Part shown: positions 43,675-55,026 of the stretch, in pieces
Layout: each line of letters starts with the position of its first letter
How positions within the stretch are numbered: the stretch's first letter is position 1
NCBI GenBank assembly: GCA_002682825.1
Contig: NOKP01000037.1
Span: 279,635-343,634 of the forward strand
Length of the DNA: 64,000 nt
Direction: 5' to 3'
Source: Neonectria sp. B-13
Lineage: Eukaryota; Ascomycota; Sordariomycetes; Hypocreales; Nectriaceae
Notes under the pieces: generated by a model
The model's input: the letters and a program-made list of their open reading frames with translations, nothing else
Told to the model about the DNA's origin: nothing
Database searches by the model: none
Program-made: the position numbers and the translations under genes

Positions 43675-44130
43675 ATGCCACCTCAAACGCAAACCACGAA
43701 GCCGGCCACTGCAGACGCAGTAGACATGAAAAGGCAAGGTAAGAAAAGGGGACAGAAGCCAACCCTTGACGAGGTAAGACAGAGGCGTATGATGGCGGAG
43801 GAGGAGCTTGCGAAGGCAAGGGGCATCCTCGGCGAGGTTATCGAAAGGCTTGATCGTCGCTCGACCAAGAACCTCGACGAGACCTTCTCTGAGTTCAGAG
43901 AAATCCTGAATGCACGGAAAAGAGCCGAGAAGGGAGGAACAGACGGCGAGACTCTGATGGAGTCTGACGTACAGTCGTCTTCAAAGGGCAGTGAAAAGTC
44001 CAAAGAGTCTCCCAGCGATAACGAGCAGGGCGCAGTGGGACTTGCTTCAAGTGACGTCAAGGGAAAAGCTGAAGATACACAGGGTAGCGCGACCGGGAGT
44101 GCGGACTTAGATGAGATGGAAACATATTAG
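43675..44130 (+). CDS. small charged, probably disordered protein
   Basis: An open frame of 151 aa with no recognised family. Residues 1-35 are basic (MKRQGKKRGQKPTLDEVRQRR), 36-82 could form one amphipathic or coiled-coil helix (AEEELAKARGILGEVIERLD and EFREILNARKRAE), and 83-151 are Ser/Glu/Asp/Gly-rich. Composition is biased on the coding strand, and the opposite strand is also open, so the frame could be fortuitous. The helix pattern and the ATG in a good context (ATCAAGTATGCC) favour a real gene, with low certainty. Confidence 0.45.
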   Translation: MPPQTQTTKPATADAVDMKRQGKKRGQKPTLDEVRQRRMMAEEELAKARGILGEVIERLDRRSTKNLDETFSEFREILNARKRAEKGGTDGETLMESDVQSSSKGSEKSKESPSDNEQGAVGLASSDVKGKAEDTQGSATGSADLDEMETY

Positions 44131-45210
44131 CCCCACAGCATAAACAGCATTAGCAGTATCAGCAGAACTATAACCAGTTATTCCTAGATCAACTTCAATA
44201 TCAAAGCTTGAGTAATTTGTATATGGAGCACAGCCGTCAACGCGAAGGCGAGACTGGAGAATGCAAACAAAAGATGAAACTACAAAAGTTCAACTATCAC
44301 AACTACATGGTACCCTACAGAGGTCATGGCTCAGTTCTCAACCCCCCCGCATAGTACCAGACGTTGAAAAGCTGAAGGAGAACCCTTCAGAAAGCAGTGG
44401 TGAGAAAGAACTCGCACCCGACGAGACAAGACGCAGTCTGAGAGAGAAGGGCCAACCAATACACGCCATATGTCTGGTCTGGTGGTAAAAATATCAGAGA
44501 GAGCTATCCGCCTGTAGAGCCATTCGAATTATCTTCGACGCCGCTTTACATGTCTTTGACCTAAGCAATTCTTGGGTGCCTTGTTGTAATCGCAGAAATC
44601 TTTTTGCCCCGTGTAACCGTTTTGATCTTAGATTTTACCCCACCAAAGAAAGAGAGGTTTGTCGAATTTGATAGCAGAGCATTTGGCAAGCTAAGTAGTA
44701 GACTGAAAGCCACACAAGCCTAACGAAAGAATGCAATTGCTACCATTTGTTAAGGACTAACGAATTGGGTCCTTAGCAGAGGGATAATCTTAATAGGCTG
44801 TACAAGACGCCTTGAGTTATAGGTAGAATAAGATGGTATTTTTACTCCGCTTTCTTCAGCCCTGGGCGAGGGCGAAGCGAACAAGGTCAGCGATCGCTCT
44901 AACCACGTCGACGCCGACGCCGAGGCCAAGGCCAACAAGCAGCGCAGGAAAGCTGTATTCAATAGGCGCATACCACTATCGACATAAACTAATTCTTGGG
45001 ATTTGAGTCTTTCCGTTGTGTAGGGAATCGAGGTGCAACGAAGTATTCTATCACCTACCAAGCTTCGGGTGGCCTTCGACCCCGGTAGCACCACCCAAAG
45101 GTAATAAAATTGCAAAGACCACTAATTGCGACGATGGTCTAGCCAGTCGAGGTGCTGCTGACCGAATTTTTCTTTTGAGTTATGAATCATTCTGACTCAT
45201 TTTCTCGTCT
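44131..45210. other. gene-free stretch
   Basis: No supported gene. A short GC-rich patch at about 44850-44960 can be read on the minus strand as a glycine-valine-rich hydrophobic segment, too short to name. Open frames at 44261-44488 and 44750-45115 have no family. Confidence 0.4.
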
Positions 45211-45368
45211 CCCATCGGGTGCGGACTCATGTCATTTTGATTTTCTCCATAATTTCTCCAAATACCGTTGTATTTGAATTTTTCTATTGGACGAAAATAT
45301 CTTGGCAGTAAATCTGATTGGCAGTCTCCGCACCTTCGCAAAAATGACGTGAGTCCGCACCCGTTGGG
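45211..45368. mobile_element. MITE-like element with about 28-bp terminal inverted repeats
   Basis: A 158-bp segment bounded by imperfect inverted repeats: left end 45211-45237 begins CCCATCGGGTGCGGACTCA, and right end 45340-45368 is its complement with a few changes. The inner ends continue as TTTT on each side. The interior is AT-rich and has no coding capacity, the form expected of a non-autonomous DNA transposon. I see no clear target-site duplication, and the ends do not match the Fusarium mimp ends as I remember them. Confidence 0.6.
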
Positions 45369-45481
45369 ATAATAAATCACTCCTTGTTGAATATTGTCTT
45401 ATAACGCGCTCCTGCAAAAGCTGTTATCATTCTAGATTTTTTAGAAAATCAAGCAACCATTGAAAAAGCTCGAGAAACACA

Positions 45482-46002
45482 ATGACACAACCCAAAGAAA
45501 TTGCCACCCAGTTCCTGCAAGGTCTTGCAAAGAGGGACTTCGAATCAATGTTTGCAGTAGCAGATTTAAATGGCACGTGGTGGGTTTTAGGTATGTGATT
45601 TATAATTTTCTACTCTTATTACATCTTGCCAACGCTCTTCACATACGTAACAAATTGTCCCTATTTGATGGCATCATGTCATTAACCACTTCACTCCCAG
45701 GTCGCCCGGATAAAGTGCCGTACGGCGGCACTGTCACATTCGCGGCTCGGAAGGAGCAGCTTCAAGGTTACATGGGCACAATGACCACATACGACTTCGA
45801 GATCCTTGACATAATTGCTGAAGGCTCCAAAGTTGTGGTTGAAGGCATTTCGCGCGGTTCGGGACCTGCTGATGGTGCGGAATACGAAAACCAGGTTGCC
45901 ATGGTCATTGTTGTGAATGAACACGGCAAGGTGAGCTCAGTCAGGGAATTTTTGGATCCTTTCGAGGTGTTTGCATATTCGGAAGCCAATATGAAGGCGT
46001 AA
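45482..46002 (+). CDS. SnoaL-like (NTF2-fold) protein
   Basis: Exons 45482-45590 and 45701-46002, joined by a phase-1 intron of 110 nt, give 136 aa. The start is the ATG of MTQPKEIATQFLQGLAKRDF, the typical first helix of SnoaL/NTF2-like proteins; the strand-loop NGTWWVLGRPDKVPYGG spans the splice joint and fits this family. The C-terminal strands (SKVVVEGISRG, YENQVAMVIVVNEHGKVSSVREFLDPF) complete the cone-shaped fold. Members act as small cyclases, isomerases or binding proteins, often in polyketide pathways, but none of those genes is here. No signal peptide. The MITE-like element ends 113 bp before the ATG, so its insertion probably lies in the promoter. Confidence 0.85.
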
Positions 46003-47288
46003 GGGGTGGTTAGCGCAAGAGAGTAGCTACAGGTTGTTGATTCCTTGCCCAATATTAAAGCAGGCAGCAGGATACCTACTCTGCGCATATAGTGTCAGCT
46101 GTCAACTCCAGCTGATAGCTCGGCCCTCTTTAGTGTCTTTTAAAGTCTTCTTTCTCAAAGTAGTTGAACACAATGTATACCTAGAGATACATACCGTAGG
46201 TAGTCTCTTATAGTCTTTTCTCTAGGTGGCTATTGATTAGGATAAGAAGCGCTTCTTTATTATTAGCTGATTGATCCAGTGTATAATAATGTAATTTACC
46301 TTTTAGCTGATTATTTCTAACTCTTTCTCTCCTAGTATATAGATATTTGGAAAAGCATTCAATAGGCTATAGAACTTGGATATAATCTAGCTTCCGCGAG
46401 CATTCCATCGCCATCTCCATCGTGACTAAACGTTAAGGGGAGGGTTGGGACGGGGCTGTATTACAGACTGGGACGTGGCACTCCTCGCAATGGTGGAGGT
46501 TAAACCGGGGCAGACGCGAACTCCTTTCGCCCCTCGAATTTCTGCCTAATATCATCATCCTGGGTCACGACAATTGTTGCAACCAAATTTTAGGCAAAGT
46601 AAGTTGTCATTTATACCTTTGTGCGTATTGGTGATATGGAAACTAAGTTCGGCATATGCGAACTGCTCATTGTGTTGAAATGCCTGAAGCGATGGGTTGA
46701 AAACATCTACTGGCCTGCGTTCAAGTTAGATATCTTCGGGATAGGACATGTGATGACTTCTTGTCGCAACCCTAATTGAATACACTCTGCAACTTTCATC
46801 AGTCGACTTAGACTGAAATAAGAAAAAGGATTGCAGGCAAAGAGACAATGAGGGTCGCGATATAGAATCGCGGGACCAACGCGGTATTCTTTACTCTGTT
46901 GCTGGGGCCAGAGAGAAAAGCTCCATATCGAGGGAGACCTTAGTCTCTCTTTAAAGAAAATAGAGCATTTCATACATAACACCGCTCAGCCGTGCGCAGT
47001 TCCCAACACTATTTGTACTCCTCAGAAGCGCTTCCTCCTCTTGAAGTCTGTTCAGAGTGCACTGTCTAGCTTGTCCGATGCTGAGCAGGTGGGATATACT
47101 CTCAGCTTGGGGACATCGGCTTCCGTGCGAAAGCAACCAAGTGCTTGTTTGACAAACTTCCATCACTAGCTGTCAGAGAATGGCACGTCAGGTTTGGTCA
47201 TCGAACTGCTGAGAAAGAGGGTGAAAGAGCACAAACTGGTATTTGAACCTGAGAAGTTGGTGGGTTATTGAGGCTGATATCTAGCTGT
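46003..47288. other. gene-free stretch, partly AT-rich
   Basis: Convergent intergenic DNA of 1.3 kb. Positions about 46090-46390 are AT-rich with TAGTCTTTT-like words and may be an old decayed repeat. Small open frames at 46707-47166 have no family. Confidence 0.4.
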
Positions 47289-48797
47289 CTAATCCTCAAA
47301 TTCATCCTCATCAATTGTAATACGCGGGCCCTTGAAGTTTTTCCTGCCATCCACGATCCACTGTATGACCGAAATGACAAGAATAATCGCAAATGCAACA
47401 ACGCAATAGTTCATCGACGTCCCATCCACTGGCAATGCCGGCGGAAACAAGAAAAGAACACTGGTGACAATGGTATACACAAGTCCGATGATGTTGCAAG
47501 TCCATCCCAACCAGTTTGGCAACACGAACGCTCTCTCTGGCAACTGACGCCCCTGCCAGAGATGCAGGGCTATGGGTATTCCATAACTAAGGCCGAGCGC
47601 CACAACAGAGGACGCAACGATAGCGTTGAATGCAACTGTAGAGCCGAGGTAGATGCAGCCGAAGATGACTACAATGGCCATATTGAGGTAGAGTGCATTC
47701 AAAGGCACATCTAACTTAGGGTGGACAATCCACCAGAGACGAGAGGCTGGAAGTCCACCATCTCTTGCAAAGGCAAAGACCATTCGAGATGACGTGGTGA
47801 GAACAGCTATTCCAGCAAATACCAGGCAAAGTAACGGAAACATGAGCAGGCATACAGCGCCGACTTTGCTGTTTGTTGCCAGGTAGAAGATCTCGAGCAA
47901 AGGACCCGCAGGAGATGCGATGATGGTTGCTGCGTTGGCCATGCCGCCAGATACAAAGAGCACCACGAGAAGGAAAAGGAATCCCGTTGAGATGCCGATA
48001 TACTGGCAGTACAGCATGATTTTCGGCCCTTCCACAGCAGCGTTGGGGATTTCTTCGATCATATGCGCCACGGCATCGAACCCAGTCAAGCCCAGACCGC
48101 CTTGGAGAAGACCCAGAAGCCAAGCAATGCCGTCTGGCCATCCCGTAGTGTTGATGAAAGTTGCGAAGACGTAATCGGCGGTAGCGTAATCCGGTGCTGC
48201 GCATACGAGCAAAGTGATGGAGATGATGAAGAACCCTGCAACAGACCATACAAGCGCAAGGCCGTTGATTCGAGGGAGTAGCGAGTGTAGGAAGGCGTTG
48301 ACGACAAACGCAATAAAGGCAATGCCGAGGTATATGAGGAATTGGTGCCATCTTTGAAACTCATACTCGGGGTTTTGAAGCGAAATGATGTTGATGACGA
48401 GCGTACTAGCAAGGGAACAATTCGTCGCGACAAGCGAGACCCAGCCTGCCAGATTGATCCAGCCTGTCATCCAGGACAGTGAAGCTTTGAGTGGCTCCGG
48501 CGCGATCATGGCCACCCAGTGGTACTGTCCACCAGCGGTTGGATACGCGGAGAGGAACTCGGCGAGGCTCGCAGCCAGGGACAAGTTGCAGATTCCCGCT
48601 GTGACGAGGCCCCAGATAATGGCGATAGGACCACCGGAGGGAAGGGCCAGGGAAAGTGAGGCTGCGAGGGCGGTCCACGAGTTAAGGATCGCAAAGGCCA
48701 AGCCTAACATGGTCCAGCGACTGAAGTTGCGCTTGAATGATTGCGCATGGCCCAGTTGGGCCAACTGGAGGCCATCGATGGTTTCCTCCTTCATCAT
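47289..48797 (-). CDS. amino acid / choline permease (APC superfamily)
   Basis: A single exon of 502 aa from the ATG at 48797; an in-frame ATG 40 codons upstream would only extend the cytosolic tail. About 12 hydrophobic segments can be counted, starting with WTMLGLAFAILNSWTALAASL. The conserved pieces are those of the fungal amino acid/choline transporter (ACT) branch: FSRWTMLGLAFAILNSW, PSGGPIAIIWG, FLSAYPTAGGQYHWVA, GWINLAGW, GFDAVAHMIEEIPNA and TSSRMVFAFARDGGLP. The charged tails on both ends are cytosolic. It imports an amino acid, GABA, choline or a related amine at the plasma membrane; the substrate cannot be told. Neighbours give no hint. Confidence 0.9.
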   Translation of the reverse strand: MMKEETIDGLQLAQLGHAQSFKRNFSRWTMLGLAFAILNSWTALAASLSLALPSGGPIAIIWGLVTAGICNLSLAASLAEFLSAYPTAGGQYHWVAMIAPEPLKASLSWMTGWINLAGWVSLVATNCSLASTLVINIISLQNPEYEFQRWHQFLIYLGIAFIAFVVNAFLHSLLPRINGLALVWSVAGFFIISITLLVCAAPDYATADYVFATFINTTGWPDGIAWLLGLLQGGLGLTGFDAVAHMIEEIPNAAVEGPKIMLYCQYIGISTGFLFLLVVLFVSGGMANAATIIASPAGPLLEIFYLATNSKVGAVCLLMFPLLCLVFAGIAVLTTSSRMVFAFARDGGLPASRLWWIVHPKLDVPLNALYLNMAIVVIFGCIYLGSTVAFNAIVASSVVALGLSYGIPIALHLWQGRQLPERAFVLPNWLGWTCNIIGLVYTIVTSVLFLFPPALPVDGTSMNYCVVAFAIILVISVIQWIVDGRKNFKGPRITIDEDEFED

Positions 48798-50066
48798 GTG
48801 GTGTGACAAAGGTTCAGATGCCGGATTGGTGAAGCAAGGGACCTTCCATTTGACTGAACGGAGCGACAGGTGTTTATATAGGACTTTATCTAAGACGAGA
48901 TACGACTTACGAGTCAAACTCTAGCTCTTACATGTAGTTATCAACGCTCCACTGACTAATGGTTTATCTTGTTCAATCGCGGGGTAAGAACCTCCCATGC
49001 TGATTCGTTTCTTCGGCAGACGACCACGAACCAAGACAAAAGTTCCGACCGCGCCCTCTAACTACAGAGTTTTGGCTGGGGTGAGATAGCGAATGCGATG
49101 ATCCACCACTTTGCTTGGAATTTAGGATCAAAAAGTGCGGGGAAACTCTGCGGGGGGTTTCTTATCAACTAGTCTAGTAAGCATTGCGGCTCTATTCGGC
49201 GTATTGCAATCTGTTACCTCAACTTGGTAAGTGGGTTTGACCCTTGCTCGGATACCAAAGTCAACGTAGTTTACATTGCTAGTCAACTTCCCAATTAGGC
49301 CATGAATACTAGCCACGTAAGACTGCAATCTGAGATATCGGAAAGCGGCAATAGAGATTGTAGAGATGGTTTTTACATAAAGTCGAGTTGTGAATTGTCA
49401 ATAACGGGAGACTGAGAGACGGATATTAAAGGAAACAAATATAAGACAAGCCAAGGTGCAGGCAAGCCAATGCGTAGCACGTGGCCCACTGAACAAGCGC
49501 AACTGGAAAGTCCACAGTTATTCATGCACGCATGCAAGTGGTCTTGTTCTCATCAAGTTTAGATGCTAGTCCCGCCCACTCTCACTGAGTTTGTGATACA
49601 TGCTTGGACTTTCCGGCTTCTGAGGGTCTACTCAACAAGGCTTCATGAAACTGTCTCTCGGACAACGAAAAGCGCCTTCTTAATTGACTGTGCAATAGAT
49701 AATTTACAAGATTTTCAGGAGCGGGCAGAATACATGAATCCTTGCAAGAAAATTGTTACCATCGTCATAAATGTCTGTGGTAATATGTTGTCGACGGTCC
49801 GAGTAACCCTTATAGGAACCATTATTAGCTTTGTTTAGTCTACAGCGATGAATGATGCCCCTTAACTAATTACAGCGGGCTTTCAAGGGCCGATTCAAAA
49901 TGCACAGTTTGGAAAGCTGACTAATTACCTCTCACGTGATATTTTGGTTCTCCTCGTCGCGCGAATGCTGTGATGAACACTCTGAAGGATTCTTTGTTCC
50001 TATGCTGCATCAAACCTGAAACTGGCGTTCAAGACAGCGCCAATAAAGTCATATTCGTGATTTAAG
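48798..50066. other. divergent intergenic region, gene-free
   Basis: 1.3 kb between the permease and the kinase genes. No supported coding sequence; the open frame at 49563-49838 lacks family resemblance. Confidence 0.45.
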
Positions 50067-51524
50067 ATGTCATCAGCATCACCCCCTCCAACTCCCACTC
50101 CCGAGGTTCCCAGAGGCCTCGAAGATGAACGGTTCAAGCCATCTGTGTTCGCTTGCGAGTGGACTGAAGAATATCGACCCGGTGGATTTCATCCCGTCAA
50201 GTTTGGCGATACTCTGGCTGACGGAAAGTATCGAGTCATTCGGAAGCTTGGAAATGGCTCATTCTCTACTGTGTGGCTCGCGGTGAGCAGGTACGCTGAG
50301 GCCCTCCGACTGACAGGTTCGAGAACGCGCAAGCTAACTAGGCCTAGTAGTGCAAACGTGCCCAAGTATGTGGCTATCAAGGCCATGATGGCTAAACAGT
50401 CACTCTCATCTGCGTCGACCGAACTCCAAATTGCGTCTGTTTTGTCCACGCAGGATGAAAAGGTGTCCGCACTGACTCATGTCCTCCTTCCCTTGGACCA
50501 CTTTGACGAGACAGGCCCTAACGGCACTCACAAGTGTTTGGTTTACGAACCAATGGGTTCAACCGTCGCTTCAGGGGTAGACAAACTGCCGCAATATCGA
50601 GACAAGGTGCGCATCAGGGACGAAAGAAGGCGGTATCCAAAGTGGATGGTCAAGATTATCTTGAAGCATACCTTACTCGGATTATCATCTTTGCATCGTC
50701 GTAATGTTGTTCACGGCGATTTGCAACCTGGTAATCTCCTATTTGCCTCTCATGGTTTCGATGCAGTTGAGGAAGGTGAGTTGGCCCAGGCTGTTGGAAG
50801 CACAACAGAAGTTATTGAACGGTGGGATGGTAAGGTCGATATATGGTCGCCTACATTTCTTGCTTTAGGGCAGCCACTCGACAAGTACGCGGATCTCACC
50901 GAAAACTTGGAGATCAAAGTTTCGGATCTTGGAGCCGGTAAGTGCACTCTGTTTTCATGATCGTTGACAACTTGACCCTTACTGCATGACGTAAACGCAG
51001 CCTTTTTCCGCGACAAGCCTCCAACAAAGATTGTAACGCCATTTGCCCTGAGAGCTCCCGAAATAATTCTCAACCAGAAGCTTGACGAGAAAATCGATAT
51101 CTGGAGCTTCGGATGTCTTGTCTACGAGCTGCTTACAAACACTCGGCTTTTCCCCGTTGCGCCATACGACGAGGGCCAAGCGATGGAAGAAGATGAAGAT
51201 CACCTTCTGGCTCTCAACGATGTTCTAGGGGATCTTTCGAGCAACGTAATGGCCGCTTGGCCAAGGTCAGGTGATTGGTTTGGGCCGAACAGAGAGCGCC
51301 TGAACCCACGAGCAGATTTGCCATCTGAACATGACCCTTTCAGCCCCGATCTTTACATTGACGATTCCTTGGAGACGCTCTTCAGCCAGAATAAGCCCGA
51401 CGATGTTGATGAGGCTGAGTTTGCCACTATTCTCGCCCTGATCCATCGCATTTTGAACTATGATTCATGGCTGAGACCTACTGCCGAGGAATTATTGAAA
51501 CATCCATGGTTCCATAGTAACTAG
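50067..51524 (+). CDS. SRPK-like serine/threonine protein kinase
   Basis: Exons 50067-50290, 50351-50937 and 51001-51524 give 444 aa. The kinase core is complete, though divergent: glycine loop LGNGSFSTVW, Lys in KYVAIKAMM (right after the first intron), HGDLQPGN as the catalytic loop, DLGA in place of DFG, and RAPEIIL with DIWSFGCLVYELL in the C-lobe. The start (YRPGGFHPVKFGDTLADGKYRVIRKLG) and the long insert between the two lobes are typical of the SRPK family, which phosphorylates SR-type proteins. Fungi carry many such lineage-specific copies; this one has the HGD variant rather than HTD. The first intron is predicted from the frame; without it the protein would gain 20 residues with no stop. 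All catalytic residues are present. Confidence 0.87.
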
Positions 51525-53155
51525 GCCATCATTTTTAGTGTCGTTGGTTATATAGTAAGATGATAGACTTATATTCAGAAGCTTTCTGATTCTATATCCC
51601 CAATGGGAAACCGGCGACATGGGGGTAACCCTTACTAACTACGTTGCCTTGACGTTGCACTTGTGTTTATGATCGCTTTCGTTGCTAAAAAGACCACCTA
51701 AGAGAGCAAGCGTCTTGTCTTCCCCTAGAGTCGCAGCTATTAGCCTCGAAGAAAATTCTGCATTATGGTCTTCGCCGTAGGGCCACCTGCAACTAGTTTC
51801 TTCTGCAGCAATACGTCTGCTGCCCCGACGGTAATTTTCAGGGCTTTTCAAAACGGAAACGTACATCGGCCTTGCCACCAACATTGAGCAGAAGATCGAT
51901 TGCACCCTCTGGCCTTGTTCAATGACCTAGGACTTACGTGGTGGATGAGCAGCTCGACATCATCCTGGTTGTACGGAGTATCAGCTTTACAAAGGCGTCG
52001 TCGACTGCCACGCCGGAAATACCGCCTTGTAACAGAAACTGTACCATCTCGTGGCCTGGTGGTGTGACCCCTTGTTCGCCTTCCGAGATTGCTGCAGTAA
52101 GACCGGCAGGGTAAATGGCATTCAACAGATGCGATTCAGCCAAGCAAGGCCAAGACAAGCCCAGGGGTCTCAACGAGAATGGACTCGTTGGCCAGTTTCT
52201 CCAAGCTGAGGTTAACTTCTTTGGTGCTGAACGTGCTGGTCCTCCGGCTTCCGATAGTGACGCGATGCTCATGCATGAGATCGCTGGCGCGTTTTCCGTC
52301 GTCAGCAGTGGGCCGCATGCGAGTGAAATATAGCATGTCGAGTCGCTGGGTGATTGTTGGGTTTATGGAGCCCGAATATGTCGTGACTAGGAAGGTGCGG
52401 TTGAAGCCTGTCGTTCCATGGTTGCTGTCGTTGCTGTCGTCCACGCGTGTTGATCCATCACTTTGTTCTCACTTGGATGTAGACGGCATTGAAATCGCAG
52501 CAGGTTTCATCCAAGCCCATATCAATCCAAGATTTCCCAATAGAGAGCTACTGCTAGAGCTCACACTGTCCATTTTCGCAGGTCATCTTGAAGACTGGGA
52601 TGTGGTGTCGAGGCACCTAAAGATCCAATTCGTCAAGGAAATAAGAATGAGATTTCGCAATCTTTACCTTGCCACTGAACTGCACCAAACTAACAGGTTT
52701 CACTCGAATTTAGTCCTAGATTTAGCCTGGAGTGGCAGGCTGTGACAGCATGAAGCTCTTGGTGCTCCATCTGAATCATGGCCGCTTAGTAAGAGGATGT
52801 TTCAGAGGACTCAGGGCAAGATCTACACCTTTAGAGGGTCTTATTGGAGTAGCGGGTTTGGAGTATCGGGGGTCGGCCGAATGGTGGAGCGGCCGGGGTC
52901 AAATATGGGATCCATGAACTAAGAATAGAAATTTGATCTGTTCATGATATTGATACGTACATAGATTCGGCACTCGGCGCTCGGCTTTAGAAAAGACGCC
53001 AGACTGCTCTTGCAAGCTAGTCTGTCTCACATAGACACATTAGATTGGCTGCTACAGCATACGGTACGTTGCAAGTGAAATGCTCTGAATGGGATCGCAA
53101 GCCAGTTTGGACTGTTGAGATATCGCCCTCTAGTAACCACTAAAACCCAGACATC
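51525..53155. other. gene-poor stretch with a relic
   Basis: Apart from the degenerate region annotated at 51640-52450, no gene is supported. A plus-strand open frame at 52179-52745 of 188 codons overlaps the relic and has no family. 52750-53155 shows nothing. Confidence 0.45.
51640..52450 (-). pseudogene. degenerate coding relic, possibly of a STAND/ankyrin protein
   Basis: Minus-strand pieces in changing frames look protein-like: FSTKEVNLSLEKLANESI, then LLNAIYPAGLTAAISEGE, GHEMVQFLLQGG and DDAFVKLIL, then IDLLLNVGGKADVRF. Motifs such as EMVQFLLQGG resemble ankyrin repeat helices of fungal STAND proteins. Stops and frame changes separate them. I cannot name the parent gene securely. Confidence 0.3.
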
Positions 53156-54295
53156 TTACTCATTCGGCGATATCACTGTGTACTTCCTCCATCCCCCAGT
53201 CTGCGCCGCATGCTCTATCGCCTTTTCATGGTCCTCCAAGCCAAAGACACTGGTTTCTGTTCCAGTCTCTTCTCCAATCTGCAGGGTCCCCTGCTCAATC
53301 ATGCTAATGAGAAGTTCCAGGGTCCTCCGGGAGCACATCCACTTGCCCATGATCTTGAGGCCCTTGTGGACCGCAAATGCATATGGGATTCGGAGGTTTC
53401 CAGGGGCACCGCCGCTCAGTACCACTCGGCCTTCTCTTTTCAGCGCACGAACTGCGGCGAACAGAAAAGGCGCGTCGTTCAAAGACCCCGGGGTCCAGTC
53501 ATTGTAGACATGTGCGCCCAGCCCATTTGGCGTAGCTCGTAGTATTGCTTCTGTGTCGGTGTCGTCGTTGCCAGTCATAACTACGTAACTCAATCTCGGG
53601 TGCCCGTTGAGCTTGTCCTTCATCTCCTTCAACTTGCTTTCGTTGCGTCCCAAAGCAATCACGTTGGCGCCCAGGGTAAGGGCGAGTTCCACCGCTAGAC
53701 CACCAAACGAACCTCCAGAAGGCCCAATAACAACTGTCTCTGCCACTTTAACATCTGCTGCTTCCATGATTGCTCCACCGGCAACTGAGTAATGTGCAAT
53801 GCTCTGTAGGATAGCTGGCGAGTAGCCCAGTTCTTGAATCAAGCGTTGCTCGTCGAGGCGATAAACGTTCTCCAACGGAACCTTTTGGAACTGCTGGAGC
53901 GAACCGTCGCGCCATTCGCCTTTCATGAGCTTCTGTCCTTGCAGGCCTTCTCCTCCATGGTGACCAGACATGATGGTGACGCTGGGGTCATCGCGTGCTC
54001 GAACCGTAGCATCGGCGTAAACTAAATCTCCAGTTTTGATGTTGATTGCATCTGGCCCGACGGCATGCACACGGCCGACAGCGTTGGGGTTGGGAACCAG
54101 TGGAAGAGAGATGTTGAGTTGTGGGAGCTTTCCAGAGTGAACAAGATGAGTGTAAGGGACGATTGGCGCAGCGAGGACCTTAATAACAACACTCCCGGCA
54201 TTGGCCTCGGCGATAGGCAGGTTAACGATGGACGAAGGCTCGTCGAAGGAGGAGAGCCATAGGGCTTGATTGTTGAGATCTTTTATCATTCCCAT
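53156..54295 (-). CDS. MDR-superfamily oxidoreductase (zinc-independent alcohol dehydrogenase-like)
   Basis: A single exon of 379 aa from the ATG at 54295 (MGMIKDLNNQALWLSSFDEP), the natural family start; an upstream in-frame ATG adds 18 residues. The N-terminal GroES-like fold (GSVVIKVLAAPIVPYTHLVHSG, then NAVGRVHAVG) and the Rossmann fold (VVIGPSGGSFGGLAVELALTLGANVIALGRN) mark the medium-chain dehydrogenase/reductase superfamily. The structural-zinc cysteine lobe and the catalytic zinc ligands of classical alcohol dehydrogenases are absent. The Arg of GRN after the second strand favours NADPH. It probably reduces or oxidises a small carbonyl or alcohol in the cytosol. Similar genes are common in fungi, and this one lies 0.7 kb beyond the sugar cluster, with no sure link to it. 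Confidence 0.85.
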   Translation of the reverse strand: MGMIKDLNNQALWLSSFDEPSSIVNLPIAEANAGSVVIKVLAAPIVPYTHLVHSGKLPQLNISLPLVPNPNAVGRVHAVGPDAINIKTGDLVYADATVRARDDPSVTIMSGHHGGEGLQGQKLMKGEWRDGSLQQFQKVPLENVYRLDEQRLIQELGYSPAILQSIAHYSVAGGAIMEAADVKVAETVVIGPSGGSFGGLAVELALTLGANVIALGRNESKLKEMKDKLNGHPRLSYVVMTGNDDTDTEAILRATPNGLGAHVYNDWTPGSLNDAPFLFAAVRALKREGRVVLSGGAPGNLRIPYAFAVHKGLKIMGKWMCSRRTLELLISMIEQGTLQIGEETGTETSVFGLEDHEKAIEHAAQTGGWRKYTVISPNE

Positions 54296-54349
54296 TGTGA
54301 AAGCTTTCGAAATTTGATGGATTATATCGTTCGACATACATGTTGTCAT

Positions 54350-55026
54350 ACCTTGGTCTTTAATATGAAATTCTTACGGAGGTTTCGGGTCAAAGCAAGT
54401 TCCCGATATCGATAGGGTCCAAGTGGATCTCGCCTGTTAATGGGCCGTTGATATCAGAAGCGCTATAACGAATCCCTGCTGATACAATGGCATGGCGCTA
54501 TTTGTTCCAAGACTCCACTGAACCACAGCATCGTGATTACTTGACGTCAACACAATGCTTGATTTGAAGTGTCGGTGTGGACTTGGCAGATGTCATCTGT
54601 AACGTTAAGCCAGGCATCCCCGTCGAAGAATGAGCGGCTTATTTACGTGGACGGGTAAGCCTCCGAAAAACGAAAGCGAGCGGACAGATATCAACAAGGT
54701 AGGCTTGGGACATGGAAACTGGTGGGTTCGCAAAGCCTCGTGGGCCATAGTCGTGGTGTTTGGTTCAAACATGGAATGTCACATTCCTGGATGGCATCAA
54801 CAACATGCCCACCTCGCCTCTCTTTAATAGTTTCATTACTAGACTTTGTTATCGTTGTCTTCCCTCCCATAAACGAGGATATACTCTCGATAGGTCATCA
54901 ATTGTTGCATTCATTAAGCCAGTTCTACTGTTGATCGAATGCGCCTGACTGCTACTAGTCTTTCCTACTTTGTCTTGATTTCGCTTTGTTGATATCAAGT
55001 GTCCCTTTTCTGCAAGATATTACTTT
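54350..55026. other. gene-free stretch
   Basis: Promoter of the oxidoreductase gene and 3' flank of the Zn2Cys6 gene. Nothing else recognised. Confidence 0.4.

Noticed and set aside
44850..44960. Short glycine-valine-rich hydrophobic segment on the minus strand
   Set aside because: Only about 35 residues, isolated, with no intact frame around it.
47716..48351. 211-codon minus-strand frame inside the permease gene
   Set aside because: Shadow frame of the permease coding sequence.
52179..52745. 188-codon plus-strand frame
   Set aside because: Overlaps the minus-strand relic, has no recognisable domain and odd composition.
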